Shown here: positions 1 through 8,683 of the stretch, piece by piece
Layout: every line of letters starts with the position of its first letter
Position numbering within the stretch: position 1 is the first letter of the stretch
Assembly (NCBI GenBank): GCA_036011305.1
Contig: DASCNA010000151.1
Span: 1-33,802 of the forward strand
Source: DASCNA01 sp036011305
GTDB taxonomy: Bacteria; Verrucomicrobiota; Lentisphaeria; Victivallales; GWF2-38-69
Reading direction: 5' to 3'
DNA length: 33,802 nucleotides
Notes under the pieces: generated by a model
The model's database searches: none
What the model was told of the DNA's origin: nothing
What the model saw: the letters and a program-made list of their open reading frames with translations, nothing else
Program-made: the position numbers and the translations under genes

Positions 1-143
1 ATATCACTTTCTGAAGGGGTTCTTGCACCTATTTCCCAGTATCTCAATGCTCCGTATGTACGACCTATAACTTCGGCCAAGTTTTTAAGTTTTAATTTTT
101 TTGATTTTCTAAATTCTTTGAATTTATTATTGTTAAAAATCAT
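1..143 (-). CDS. XRE-type helix-turn-helix regulator, 5' part only
   Basis: The first 47 codons of a leftward gene are present; the rest lies outside the window. The N-terminus reads as a Cro/C1-type helix-turn-helix: a basic helix around residues 8-17 (FKEFRKSKKL), then LAEVIG near residues 22-27, a recognition-helix-like RTYGALRYWE around 28-37 and the usual IGARTPSESD turn. Family members bind operator DNA as small repressors. The ATG at 143 is preceded by GGAG with a 7-nt spacer, which supports the start. It is divergent from the biosynthetic locus to its right, so it could regulate that locus, but this is inferred from position only. The C-terminal part is unknown, so extra domains cannot be excluded. 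Confidence 0.75.
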   Translation of the reverse strand, partial: MIFNNNKFKEFRKSKKLKLKNLAEVIGRTYGALRYWEIGARTPSESD

Positions 144-276
144 AATAGTACTCCAAATAATTATAAAAAATGACATTGTTAATATTTTAAGATATTATAT
201 CACATTGTTATTTATAAAACTATATTATTTTTGGTTTTAAAAATAAAACAATACGTGCCTGTAGTTTATATTAATA

Positions 277-305
277 TTGAGAAATAGAGAAGTATACAAT
301 ATGAT
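277..305 (+). promoter_or_regulatory. candidate sigma70-type promoter for the biosynthetic locus
   Basis: TTGAGA at 277-282, a 17-nt spacer and TATGAT at 300-305 form a reasonable promoter. It would start transcription near 312, about 55 nt before the small ORF at 367. A TTGACA at 336-341 has no matching -10 and is not preferred. Confidence 0.4.
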
Positions 306-366
306 AAGTAAAAATGAAACATTTAAAAACAAGTATTGACACTCTGATGGCAAAGAGGTGAGAAAA

Positions 367-519
367 ATGAAAAAATCAAAGAAGATTCAAATACGTAAAC
401 ATAAAAGTAGAGTATCAAAAAAGTATACAAATTTATTATATTTTTCTCAGAAGAACTGTGCATCATACTTTGATTTAATGTCAATTGCAGAAATTGTTCC
501 ATTTTTCTTTTATAAATGA
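367..519 (+). CDS. 50-aa lysine-rich peptide upstream of the NRPS-like gene
   Basis: The ATG at 367 has a strong ribosome binding site (AGAGGTGA with a 5-6 nt spacer). It opens a 50-codon frame ending at TGA 517-519, 25 nt before the ATG of the NRPS-like gene. The product has a very basic N-terminal third (KKSKK, RKHKSR, SKK) and a more hydrophobic C-terminal end finishing in PFFFYK. There is no signal peptide and I recognise no family. Its position suggests a leader peptide, a translational coupler, or a small partner of the downstream enzyme. The good binding site is the main reason to believe it; coding by chance is possible at this length. Confidence 0.5.
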   Translation: MKKSKKIQIRKHKSRVSKKYTNLLYFSQKNCASYFDLMSIAEIVPFFFYK

Positions 520-544
520 AGTTAATAAAATAGGAGAGGGTACG

Positions 545-3500
545 ATGATAACTGAAATCAATAATTTATCTTTTTCTGATAGAATGGAAATATCCAAGCT
601 TCCAGTTAATTCAACCATACATGGTCTTTTTGAAGAACAGGTCACAAAAGCACCGAATAAGACTGCTGTTGTTTTTAAAAATAAATCATTAACTTATGAT
701 GAGCTGAATAAACGAGCTAACCAGGTGGCTGAACTGTTAATTAATAAGGGAGTAAAACCTGATGACATTATTGCAATTTATATGGATAAAAGCTTAGAAA
801 TGGCAGTATATATATTAGGAGTTTTGAAAGCAGGAGGAGCATTTCTTAACCTCAATTTAGATTATCCTGATAAAAGAATTGATTTTATTCTTAACAATAG
901 CAAGGCTAAACTTCTTCTGACTAATGCTAAGTTTAAAAATGAAATAATTAATAAAATAGATCATATATTTATTGATAAAATTGATTTATCTGAATACAGC
1001 TCAAACCCTAATGTCCCTAATATTAAAAACTGCGCAACTGTTTACACATCAGGTTCTACAGGTAATCCTAAAGGGGTTATAATAACTCACGAAAGAGTGG
1101 TTAACGGTTTAATAAATTTTAAAAATGAATTCAATTTAAATAGTTCCTGCACAAGTTTGCTTCTTATTCCATATTCTTTTACGATGTTCATTGAAGGCTT
1201 TTTCTCGTTGTTGTCTGTTGGTTCAAAAATAATAATACCAGCAGAAAATGAAGTTAAAGATGTTAATCGTATAATTTATCTAATTGCTTTATATAAAGTA
1301 AATTTTCTAGTATCAGTTCCGGCCCTGTGCATGGTAATTCTTGATAACATGGCTGATAAAGAAGGAAAAACTTTAAAATTGTGGGTATTAGGCGGAGATA
1401 AATTACCAAGAACTCTAATTAATAAAGTCAATGACAAGTTTACTGACCTGGAAATTTCAAATATTTGGGGCAGTACGGAAGGAGGTTTTTTAACAGTTAG
1501 TAGACATGTTGAAAAGAAAGAAAATATTAATATAGGTAAAGCAGTTGATAATATCTGCATTTATATCCTTGATGATAACTTAAATATTGTTCCGATTAAG
1601 AATTCTGGAACTATCTATACAAGCTGCATAGGAATGTCTGAAGGTTATATAAATAATGCAGAAAAAACAAAAGAAGTATTTATAGATAATCCATTTATTA
1701 AAGATGGAAAAATTTATTGTACAGGTGACATTGGAATAATGCATGAAGACAGTTCAATCGAGCTGGTAGGAAGAGCAGATGACCAGATTAAAATCAGAGG
1801 ATTCAGAGTTGAATTAAGTTCAATTGAAAATTCATTGCAGACTATGAAAGGAATAAAGGAGGTAGTTGCAATTGCCAAGAGAGGAAAAGATGAAAACAAA
1901 TATCTTTGCTGTTACTATACAGGAAAAAGTTATAAAGTTGAAGAACTAAGAAAATGGTTAGGCAAAACTTTACCTGAATACATGATACCCGGCTATTTTA
2001 TTAAACTGGATAAAATACCACGTAATATTAATGGGAAAATTGATAGAAATGCTTTGCCTGAAGTAAATGAATATACTGAATTAGACACTGAATACATCGC
2101 ACCAAAAACTGAAAAAGAATTAATAATAGCTGAAAGTTGGAAGAATATACTTGAAAGAGAAAAGATAGGTATAAATGACAACTTCTTTTCTTTAGGAGGA
2201 GATTCTATCAAAGCTATAAATTTAATTTCCAATCTCCAGAAGAACTTCATTACTGAAATAAATGATATTTATAAATTTCCGACAGTTCATCTGCTTGCAG
2301 AAAACATAAAGATGCAAAAAGATAATTTAAAATTGAAATTTAAAAAAATAAAAGATTCAATCCATAACTCAGAAAAGAACCGTGAAGAATATTCAAAACT
2401 TATATTATCAGAAATAGAAAAATATAAGAACAAAAATATAAAATATGAAAAAATAGACCTGTCAAAAACAAGAGATTATAAAAACATACTTTTAACAGGT
2501 GGTACTGGATTTCTTGGATGTCATATATTTAAAGAATTATATCAAACTCAAAATTCTAATATTGTATTAATTATAAGAGGTAATAAAGATAATTCTCCAA
2601 GACAGAGATTTTTGAAAAAGTGTAAATATTATTTTGGTATTAATTTTTCAAAAGAAATTGAGCTCAGTAGTAGGATTGAAATTTACGATGGAGATTTACA
2701 AAAAGACAATTTTGGAGTTGATAGTTTGGTTTATGGCTTACTGACAAAAACTGTTGATTGTATAGTACATACTGCTGCTTCTGTAAAACACTTTGGTGAA
2801 TATAAAATATTTTACAAAGCGAATGTGAAAACTACAGAAAATCTACTGAATTTTGCAAAAAATACACTCAAAAAAGATTTTCACTTTATATCAACTGAAG
2901 CAGTATGCATGTTTGGTAAGTATTCAGATAATAGAAAATACACGGTTTACTCTGAGTATGATATTGATCAGGGGCAAAATTTGGAAGATAAACCTTATAT
3001 TAAGTCAAAATTGGCAGGAGAAAAACTAGTTGTTAAGGCACGACAGGAAGGTTTAACTACAAATATTTACAGGGTAGGAAATCTGGTTTTCAATTCTGAA
3101 ACAGGCAAATATCAGGAAAATATCGAAGAAAATGCTTTTTTCAAGAAAATGAAAGCTTTTAAAAACTTAGGATATGTTCCGAAGACAATAGTTGTTGATG
3201 ATCTGTCATATATAAATGAGACAGCAAAGTTATTTTGTAAACTGTTTAATAAAGTCAGTTTAAAAAATGAAATATTGCATGTTTTCAATGAAAAAACTAA
3301 AGATTTAGCCGATATTTTGGCTTCAGAAAAGATGAATCTGAATATCATAAAATTAGGTTTTGATGAATTTATGGATTATGTAATGAAGAATTACAGCAGT
3401 GAAGGTTTAAAATCTGATATTGATAGTTTAATGGTTCATTACGGATGGCTTAGTGAAATACAGGGAAATAACACTGAGTTTTTTATGTTATCCGATAAAA

Positions 3501-3661
3501 CAAAAATAATAATGAAAAAACTTGGATTCAAATGGTCGAGTTTAGATATTAATAAATTCAGAGATATGATTTGTCCAAATGTTAACTCAGTAAATAAAGC
3601 AGTTGATTTAAAAGAATCAACTATTAAATCAAAAAATATAAACAGTCAGCTTGTGGCTTAA
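545..3661 (+). CDS. single-module NRPS-like protein: adenylation - carrier - thioester reductase
   Basis: The 1038-aa product should activate a carboxylic acid with ATP, load it on a phosphopantetheine arm and release it reductively as an aldehyde or alcohol. Adenylation motifs are visible: YTSGSTGNPKG (167-177), NIWGSTEGG, YCTGD, GRADDQIKIRGFRVEL and NGKIDRNAL. The carrier motif LGGDSIKA places the phosphopantetheine serine at about residue 554. The reductase is a Rossmann domain with GGTGFLG (652-658) and a Y818-xxx-K822 pair. There is no condensation or thioesterase domain. The A4 segment around residues 209-217 (PYSFTMFIE) lacks the aspartate that contacts an alpha-amino group, so the substrate may not be an alpha-amino acid. 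ATG 545 with GGAG upstream is chosen over an in-frame TTG at 485, which lies inside the 50-aa peptide gene. Family assignment is secure; substrate is unknown. Confidence 0.9.
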   Translation: MITEINNLSFSDRMEISKLPVNSTIHGLFEEQVTKAPNKTAVVFKNKSLTYDELNKRANQVAELLINKGVKPDDIIAIYMDKSLEMAVYILGVLKAGGAFLNLNLDYPDKRIDFILNNSKAKLLLTNAKFKNEIINKIDHIFIDKIDLSEYSSNPNVPNIKNCATVYTSGSTGNPKGVIITHERVVNGLINFKNEFNLNSSCTSLLLIPYSFTMFIEGFFSLLSVGSKIIIPAENEVKDVNRIIYLIALYKVNFLVSVPALCMVILDNMADKEGKTLKLWVLGGDKLPRTLINKVNDKFTDLEISNIWGSTEGGFLTVSRHVEKKENINIGKAVDNICIYILDDNLNIVPIKNSGTIYTSCIGMSEGYINNAEKTKEVFIDNPFIKDGKIYCTGDIGIMHEDSSIELVGRADDQIKIRGFRVELSSIENSLQTMKGIKEVVAIAKRGKDENKYLCCYYTGKSYKVEELRKWLGKTLPEYMIPGYFIKLDKIPRNINGKIDRNALPEVNEYTELDTEYIAPKTEKELIIAESWKNILEREKIGINDNFFSLGGDSIKAINLISNLQKNFITEINDIYKFPTVHLLAENIKMQKDNLKLKFKKIKDSIHNSEKNREEYSKLILSEIEKYKNKNIKYEKIDLSKTRDYKNILLTGGTGFLGCHIFKELYQTQNSNIVLIIRGNKDNSPRQRFLKKCKYYFGINFSKEIELSSRIEIYDGDLQKDNFGVDSLVYGLLTKTVDCIVHTAASVKHFGEYKIFYKANVKTTENLLNFAKNTLKKDFHFISTEAVCMFGKYSDNRKYTVYSEYDIDQGQNLEDKPYIKSKLAGEKLVVKARQEGLTTNIYRVGNLVFNSETGKYQENIEENAFFKKMKAFKNLGYVPKTIVVDDLSYINETAKLFCKLFNKVSLKNEILHVFNEKTKDLADILASEKMNLNIIKLGFDEFMDYVMKNYSSEGLKSDIDSLMVHYGWLSEIQGNNTEFFMLSDKTKIIMKKLGFKWSSLDINKFRDMICPNVNSVNKAVDLKESTIKSKNINSQLVA

Positions 3662-3676
3662 ATGAACTTAAAGTGG

Positions 3677-3713
3677 TTGGTAATTAATCAGAAATCAATG
3701 AATTAATTACCAA
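3677..3713. other. intercistronic hairpin
   Basis: TTGGTAATTAAT (3677-3688) pairs perfectly with ATTAATTACCAA (3702-3713) across a 13-nt loop. No T-run follows, so it is unlikely to be a strong terminator. It lies between the NRPS-like gene and the alcohol dehydrogenase gene and could protect or process the message, or partly attenuate it. Confidence 0.55.
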
Positions 3714-3751
3714 CAGTAGAGAACCGTTAAGTACAAAAATGGAGTTTATTT

Positions 3752-4906
3752 ATGAAAAGTTTCAATTATTATAATCCGGTAAAAATCGTTTTCGGTAAGA
3801 ATACAATTTCAGAATTACGTAATCTAATTCCTGCTGATTCCAAGGTATTGATTACATATGGAGGCGGTTCCATAAAAAGAAACGGTGTCTATAAACAGGT
3901 AAGACAGGCACTTGAAGGATATAACGTATTTGAGTTTTCAGGTATTGAAGCAAATCCGTTATATGAAACATGTATGGAAGCAGTTGCCTTGGTGAAAAAT
4001 AATAAAATTGATTTTTTACTTGCTGTCGGAGGGGGCTCAGTTCTGGATGGGACAAAATTTATTTCAGCAGCATCCTGCTTTGAAGGTGGTGATCCATGGG
4101 AGATTTTATCTAAGAATGCAGAAATAAAATCGACACTGCCTTTAGGATCAGTGATGACATTACCTGCAACAGGGTCGGAAATGAATTGTATTTCTGTATT
4201 GTCAAGGCAGTCAACTTTTGAAAAATTATCGCTTGTAAACCCGAAAGTTTATCCAAAGTTTTCAATAATTGATCCTGAAACAACTTACTCTCTACCTGTT
4301 AAACAAGTAATTAACGGCTTAGTAGACAGTTATATTCATGTATTGGAGCAATATATAACATATGATGTAAATTCTCCTCTGCAGGATAGACAGGCTGAAG
4401 CTATATTATTGACCTTGCATGAGATAGCACATGACATCATAAATAAACCTGATAATTTTGAATTAAGGGCTAATTTTTTCTGGTGTGCTACTCAGGCATT
4501 AAATGGTTTGATTGCGTGCGGGACTGTTCAGGATTGGTCTACACACATGATAGGTATTGAATTAACAGCATTGTACGGTTTAGATCATGCAAAAACTGTG
4601 GCTGTTGTTCTTCCGAGGCTGTTGAAATATAGAAAATCACTGAAGAAAACAAAACTACTGCAATACGGTAATAGAATTTTTGGCATTAACGAAATGAATT
4701 CAGATAAGGCTGTTAATAAAACCATTGATGAAACAGAACTTTTTTTCAATTCTTTAGGGATGAAAACTAAACTGTCCGATTATGGAATTAATGCAGAAGA
4801 AGCAGCTGTAAAAATATATCATAGGTTTTTAGAACGTGATACATTGCTTGGTGAAAATCAAGATATTACGCCTGATGGAGTAAGAAGAATTCTTTTAGAT
4901 TGCTGA
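3752..4906 (+). CDS. iron-containing alcohol dehydrogenase (YqhD/BDH-like)
   Basis: The 384-aa length is typical of group III metal-dependent alcohol dehydrogenases, which reduce aldehydes with NAD(P)H. The cofactor region shows GGGS twice (GGGSIKRNG and VGGGSVLDG). The four expected metal ligands are all present: D192, H196, H265 and H279. The ATG at 3752 follows GGAG with a 7-nt spacer. It lies 90 nt after the reductase-ending NRPS-like gene in the same direction. The likely role is to reduce the aldehyde released by that enzyme to an alcohol, or to detoxify it; this is inferred from context. The fold is clear, the natural substrate is not. Confidence 0.9.
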   Translation: MKSFNYYNPVKIVFGKNTISELRNLIPADSKVLITYGGGSIKRNGVYKQVRQALEGYNVFEFSGIEANPLYETCMEAVALVKNNKIDFLLAVGGGSVLDGTKFISAASCFEGGDPWEILSKNAEIKSTLPLGSVMTLPATGSEMNCISVLSRQSTFEKLSLVNPKVYPKFSIIDPETTYSLPVKQVINGLVDSYIHVLEQYITYDVNSPLQDRQAEAILLTLHEIAHDIINKPDNFELRANFFWCATQALNGLIACGTVQDWSTHMIGIELTALYGLDHAKTVAVVLPRLLKYRKSLKKTKLLQYGNRIFGINEMNSDKAVNKTIDETELFFNSLGMKTKLSDYGINAEEAAVKIYHRFLERDTLLGENQDITPDGVRRILLDC

Positions 4907-4955
4907 CAGGAATGATATTTATATCAGCTTTGTTGAACAGAAGTAATTTATTTTT

Positions 4956-4983
4956 TTGAAACAGATACTAATCGTATTATATT
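4956..4983 (+). promoter_or_regulatory. candidate promoter for the URO-D operon
   Basis: TTGAAA (4956-4961), a 16-nt spacer and TATATT (4978-4983) lie about 70 nt upstream of the next gene. The match is moderate. The tailoring genes may have their own promoter as well as read-through from upstream. Confidence 0.3.
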
Positions 4984-5054
4984 TAGAAACAGGGTAAGGA
5001 TAGTTATAAGATAGATTAATATAATATTTACTGTTTAAAAAAAGGAGGGGATAT

Positions 5055-6293
5055 ATGAATTCAAGAGAGCGTGTTTTAAGTGCAATGGCCCATAAAACTC
5101 CTGATAGAGTACCTGTTGATTTAGGGAGCCATAGATCTTCAGGTATATCGGCTGTTGCTTATGCAAAATTAAAAAAAACTTTATGCGTTACTTCAGGAGA
5201 CATTTATGTTTATGATATGGTACAGCAGTTGGCTGTTGTTGAACCTGAAGTTCTTGATCGTTTAGAAATTGACCTGATTGAACTAGGTCGCGGTTTTATG
5301 CTTGAAAAAGAAGAGTGGAAACCATGGATTCTACCTGACGGTACTCCCTGCAAAATACCATGTTATATTAATGTCGAGAAAAGAAACAATGACTGGTTTT
5401 TAGTGTCTGATGAAGGATTGGACCTTGGAATATTGAAAGAAGGCTGTCTTTATTTTGAGCAGATTCACTGGCCCTGGTTGGATAGAGATATTTCAAAACA
5501 GGATTTTTCAGATTTAGAAAATGCTTTTGCCAACGGAATGTGGACAAGTGTTGCTGCTCCCGGTGGACATATTCCATTTACTGAAAATGGTTTGAAAAAA
5601 CTAAGAGCGGGTGCTGAATCGCTTCGTAAATCTACTGATAGAGCTATACTGGGAATTTTCGGAGGAAATCTATTTGAAGTACCGCAGTTTTTATATAGAA
5701 TGGATAACTACCTTATGTATATGGGGCTTTATCCTGATGATTGTATCCGCCTGTCTGAGGCACTATGTAATTTCTATCTGCCGCGTTTAGAGAAATGGTT
5801 GAAAGCTGTAGGACCTTATATTGACATTGTTCTGTTTGGAGATGACCTCGGAAGTCAGAACGGACCTTTACTTTCTCCGCAAATGTATCGAGATTATTAT
5901 AAGCCTTACCATATGAAAATGTGGAAGAGAGTGAAAGAGTTAGCCCCTCACATAAAAATTCAATTGCATTGCTGCGGGGGGATTGAGCCATTGCTTGATG
6001 ATCTAATTGATGCCGGTCTGGATATGATAAACCCTGTACAGATTACCTGTGCAGGTATGGATGCCGGGCACTTAAAAAATACTTTCGGAGATAGAATGGT
6101 ATTTTGCGGAGGAGGTTGCGATACGAGAGAAATACTGCCTTTGGGGACAGTTGAGGAGATAAGAAAACATGTTAGACATCAGGTTGATATTTTAAATCAG
6201 AACGGCGGGTTTATTTTTCAGCAGGTTCATAATATATTAGCTGATGTCCCGGCAAAAAATATACTTGCTATGTTTGAAGCAATTAGAAGTTAA
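5055..6293 (+). CDS. URO-D / MtaA-like protein (uroporphyrinogen decarboxylase superfamily)
   Basis: The 412-aa product starts with the superfamily hallmark around NSRERVLSAMAHKTPDRVPVD and ends with a long TIM-barrel-like C-terminus. It is longer than heme-pathway HemE. It carries LHCCGG (H305, C306, C307) and a later FCGGGC (C351, C355). This His-x-Cys...Cys pattern resembles the zinc site of the cobamide-dependent methyltransferases MtaA/MtbA rather than classical HemE. A methyl-transfer or related C1 role is therefore more likely than porphyrin decarboxylation. The ribosome binding site AAGGAGGGG is very strong. It heads a run of five same-direction genes with short gaps. The exact reaction is unknown. 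Confidence 0.75.
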   Translation: MNSRERVLSAMAHKTPDRVPVDLGSHRSSGISAVAYAKLKKTLCVTSGDIYVYDMVQQLAVVEPEVLDRLEIDLIELGRGFMLEKEEWKPWILPDGTPCKIPCYINVEKRNNDWFLVSDEGLDLGILKEGCLYFEQIHWPWLDRDISKQDFSDLENAFANGMWTSVAAPGGHIPFTENGLKKLRAGAESLRKSTDRAILGIFGGNLFEVPQFLYRMDNYLMYMGLYPDDCIRLSEALCNFYLPRLEKWLKAVGPYIDIVLFGDDLGSQNGPLLSPQMYRDYYKPYHMKMWKRVKELAPHIKIQLHCCGGIEPLLDDLIDAGLDMINPVQITCAGMDAGHLKNTFGDRMVFCGGGCDTREILPLGTVEEIRKHVRHQVDILNQNGGFIFQQVHNILADVPAKNILAMFEAIRS

Positions 6294-6323
6294 TTAATTT
6301 TAACTTGTTGGAGTAAATTAATA

Positions 6324-7073
6324 ATGAATGAGTGGTTTGATAATGATTCTTTCTGGATAGAAACCTATCCGTTCATGTTCCCTGAAAAGCGTTTTCAGGA
6401 TACAGAAGAGCAGATTGATAATATATTGCAGCTAATCGAGTTTAAAGGTACATCAATACTGGATTTATGCTGCGGACCCGGAAGATGTTCAATTGCATTA
6501 GCTAAAAAAGGGTATTTTGTAACAGGTGTGGATAAGACTGGTTTCCTGCTTAAAAAAGCCATTGCTAAAGCCAAAGTTGAGAATTTGTCTATAGGATGGA
6601 TTAAAGATGATATGAGGAATTTTAAACATCCTGATTCATATGATCTTATTTTAAGCATGTTTACTTCATTTGGTTATTTTGATGATAAAAATGAGGATAT
6701 TGAAGTTTTAAAAAATATTTTTTCAAACTTAAAATCTGGCGGTAAATGTCTAATTGATGTGATGGGAAAAGAAAGAATTGCTAAAATATTACAGCCGACA
6801 ACATCTGAGACTTTAGACGATGGATCAATGATGGTTCAGAAGCACAGAATTTTTGATGATTGGACAAGGATTGAAAATGAATGGATAATTGTTAAAAATG
6901 GAAAGGCAGAATCATTTAAATTTCATCATACAGTTTACTCCGGTCAAGAACTTAAAAACCTTTTTGAGAAAGTGGGCTTTGTAAATACTAGATTATACGG
7001 TGATCTTGAAGGCAGACCTTATGGATCTGAAGCACAACGGTTGATAATTGTCGGAGAAAAACCTGATAAATAA
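6324..7073 (+). CDS. class I SAM-dependent methyltransferase
   Basis: This 249-aa protein has the class I Rossmann methyltransferase pattern: motif I ILDLCCGPGRC, an acidic end of strand two in VTGVDKT, KDDMRNF before the third strand, and YDLILSMFTSFGYF as the post-I/motif II region. Such enzymes move a methyl group from S-adenosylmethionine to a small molecule. It starts 30 nt after the URO-D-like gene with a GGAG site, so the two are probably co-transcribed. It is a candidate O- or N-methylating tailoring enzyme for the product of the NRPS-like locus. The acceptor cannot be told from the sequence. Confidence 0.85.
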   Translation: MNEWFDNDSFWIETYPFMFPEKRFQDTEEQIDNILQLIEFKGTSILDLCCGPGRCSIALAKKGYFVTGVDKTGFLLKKAIAKAKVENLSIGWIKDDMRNFKHPDSYDLILSMFTSFGYFDDKNEDIEVLKNIFSNLKSGGKCLIDVMGKERIAKILQPTTSETLDDGSMMVQKHRIFDDWTRIENEWIIVKNGKAESFKFHHTVYSGQELKNLFEKVGFVNTRLYGDLEGRPYGSEAQRLIIVGEKPDK

Positions 7074-7091
7074 AATAGCATTGGAGAAAAA

Positions 7092-7838
7092 ATGAAATTA
7101 CAGAAGAGTACATGGCAGGAAGTAGAGGAGTATCTGAAAAAAAACAGAGGCATAATTATTCCTATCGGTTCTACAGAGCAGCACGGCCCTTCAGGTTTAA
7201 TAGGAACGGATGCTATCTGCTCTGAAATTATTGCTGACAGAATTCAGAAGAAATATAATGTTATGATCGGTCCTACATTAGAATTAGGGATAGCGCACCA
7301 TCATCTGGAATTTACAGGAACTATTACCCTAAGGCCTTCGACTTTGATAGATGTGCTGATTGACGTGATTACTTCTTTGAATCATCATGGATTTACTCAT
7401 ATATATTTCATCAATGGGCATGGAGGTAATATAGCAACAATTAATACTGCGTTTGCCGAATATTACCATCAATTCAGTATTCAGAAAAAAATAGATAAAA
7501 GTATTGTAAAATGCTGTCTGAATAATTGGTGGTTGACAAAATCAGCTTTGGAAATCAGTAAAAAATATTTTCACGGGGCAGAAGGTTGTCATGCAACACC
7601 TTCTGAAATATCTGTTGCTAGCTATGCATATCCTGATTTAATTAAAAAAGTTGAACTGAATCCTAAAATAGCACCGGCATACAGTAATATTTTTGATGCA
7701 GTAGATTATAGGAATAGATATTCTGACGGTAGAATAGGTTCAGACTCATCCCTTGCTACAAAAGAGATAGGTGAGGAAATAGTGATGTCTGTCAGAGATG
7801 ATATCTGGACAGATTATAGTGCATTTTTAAAATCTTAA
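7092..7838 (+). CDS. creatininase-family amidohydrolase
   Basis: The 248-aa length and motifs fit the creatininase/FAPy-deformylase/MftE family of metal-dependent amide hydrolases. Visible are GSTEQHG (E29, H31), GTDA (D40), NGHGGN (H110) and HATPSEIS (E172), which supply the metal-binding and catalytic residues of the family. Members cleave cyclic or linear amides; MftE trims the mycofactocin precursor peptide. It starts 18 nt after the methyltransferase gene. In this setting it may hydrolyse or close an amide in the locus product, or act on one of the small peptides, but neither is shown. Confidence 0.85.
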   Translation: MKLQKSTWQEVEEYLKKNRGIIIPIGSTEQHGPSGLIGTDAICSEIIADRIQKKYNVMIGPTLELGIAHHHLEFTGTITLRPSTLIDVLIDVITSLNHHGFTHIYFINGHGGNIATINTAFAEYYHQFSIQKKIDKSIVKCCLNNWWLTKSALEISKKYFHGAEGCHATPSEISVASYAYPDLIKKVELNPKIAPAYSNIFDAVDYRNRYSDGRIGSDSSLATKEIGEEIVMSVRDDIWTDYSAFLKS

Positions 7839-7868
7839 TAAAATCTATATTTATATACTGGAGCAAAA

Positions 7869-8657
7869 ATGAACATACCATATTATCAGCTAGATGCTTT
7901 TACTACGTCAAAACCTTTTTCAGGAAACCCTGCAGGTGTCTGTACTCTTGAAAACTGGCTCTCTGATGATATTCTGCAAAATATAGCAATGGAAAATAAT
8001 TTATCTGAGACTGCTTTTATTGTAGAACAGGAAGGTTATTACGATCTTAGATGGTTTACTCCCGAGGTAGAAGTGGATCTCTGCGGGCATGCAACGTTGG
8101 CTGCTTCCAGTCTGATTTTAGAATATTTGAATTCTGAAATGGATTCTGTAAAGTTTAAATATAATGACGGCTATTTATCTGCTGAAAAATCAGGGAATAT
8201 GATAGAGATTAATTTCCCATCAAGACCACCTGTAAAATGCACTGCCCCTGAATTGCTTATTGAAGCTATGGGGAAACAGCCAGGAGAAATTTATTTATCA
8301 AGAGATTATGTACTTGTTTATGATACTGAAGAAGATATTGCTTCAATGAATCCGAATATGAATCTGCTATCACAGGTTGACTGTTTCGGAGTTATTATAA
8401 CAGCAAAAGGTAACAGTGCAGATTTTGTATCAAGATATTTTGCGCCAGGATGCGGTGTTCCTGAAGATCCTGTTACAGGTTCTGCTCACTGCAATCTAAT
8501 TCCTTACTGGTCGAATAAATTGAACAGTGAAAAAATGCATGCAATACAGTTATCCAAACGGGGAGGTGAAATACACTGTACTTACGATGGCGATAGAGTT
8601 TTTATGTCAGGGAAATGTACGTTGTTTCTGAAAGGTGAAATAAGCATTCATATTTGA
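7869..8657 (+). CDS. PhzF-family isomerase-like protein
   Basis: The 262-aa protein has the features of PhzF/YddE proteins: an N-terminal YYQLDAFT with FSGNPAGVC, the catalytic glutamate in NLSETAF (E47), RWFTPEVEVDLCGHATLA, and DPVTGSAHCNL near the C-terminus, which repeats the pattern in the second half of the pseudo-symmetric fold. PhzF isomerises trans-2,3-dihydro-3-hydroxyanthranilate in phenazine synthesis; most homologues have unknown substrates. No other phenazine genes are seen here, so a phenazine product is not implied. It lies 30 nt after the creatininase gene and is probably part of the same operon. Confidence 0.88.
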   Translation: MNIPYYQLDAFTTSKPFSGNPAGVCTLENWLSDDILQNIAMENNLSETAFIVEQEGYYDLRWFTPEVEVDLCGHATLAASSLILEYLNSEMDSVKFKYNDGYLSAEKSGNMIEINFPSRPPVKCTAPELLIEAMGKQPGEIYLSRDYVLVYDTEEDIASMNPNMNLLSQVDCFGVIITAKGNSADFVSRYFAPGCGVPEDPVTGSAHCNLIPYWSNKLNSEKMHAIQLSKRGGEIHCTYDGDRVFMSGKCTLFLKGEISIHI

Positions 8658-8683
8658 AACTTGAAAAAAGTAATAAATGATTA

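Noticed and set aside
336..341. Perfect TTGACA box
   Set aside because: A -10 at normal spacing would fall on TGAGAA within the ribosome binding site region, which is a poor match.
485..544. TTG start that would lengthen the NRPS-like protein by 20 residues
   Set aside because: It lies inside the small peptide gene, has no good ribosome binding site, and the ATG at 545 has GGAG upstream and begins just before the normal domain start.
7869..8657. Phenazine biosynthesis suggested by a PhzF homologue
   Set aside because: None of the other phenazine genes is present, and most PhzF-family proteins have nothing to do with phenazines.
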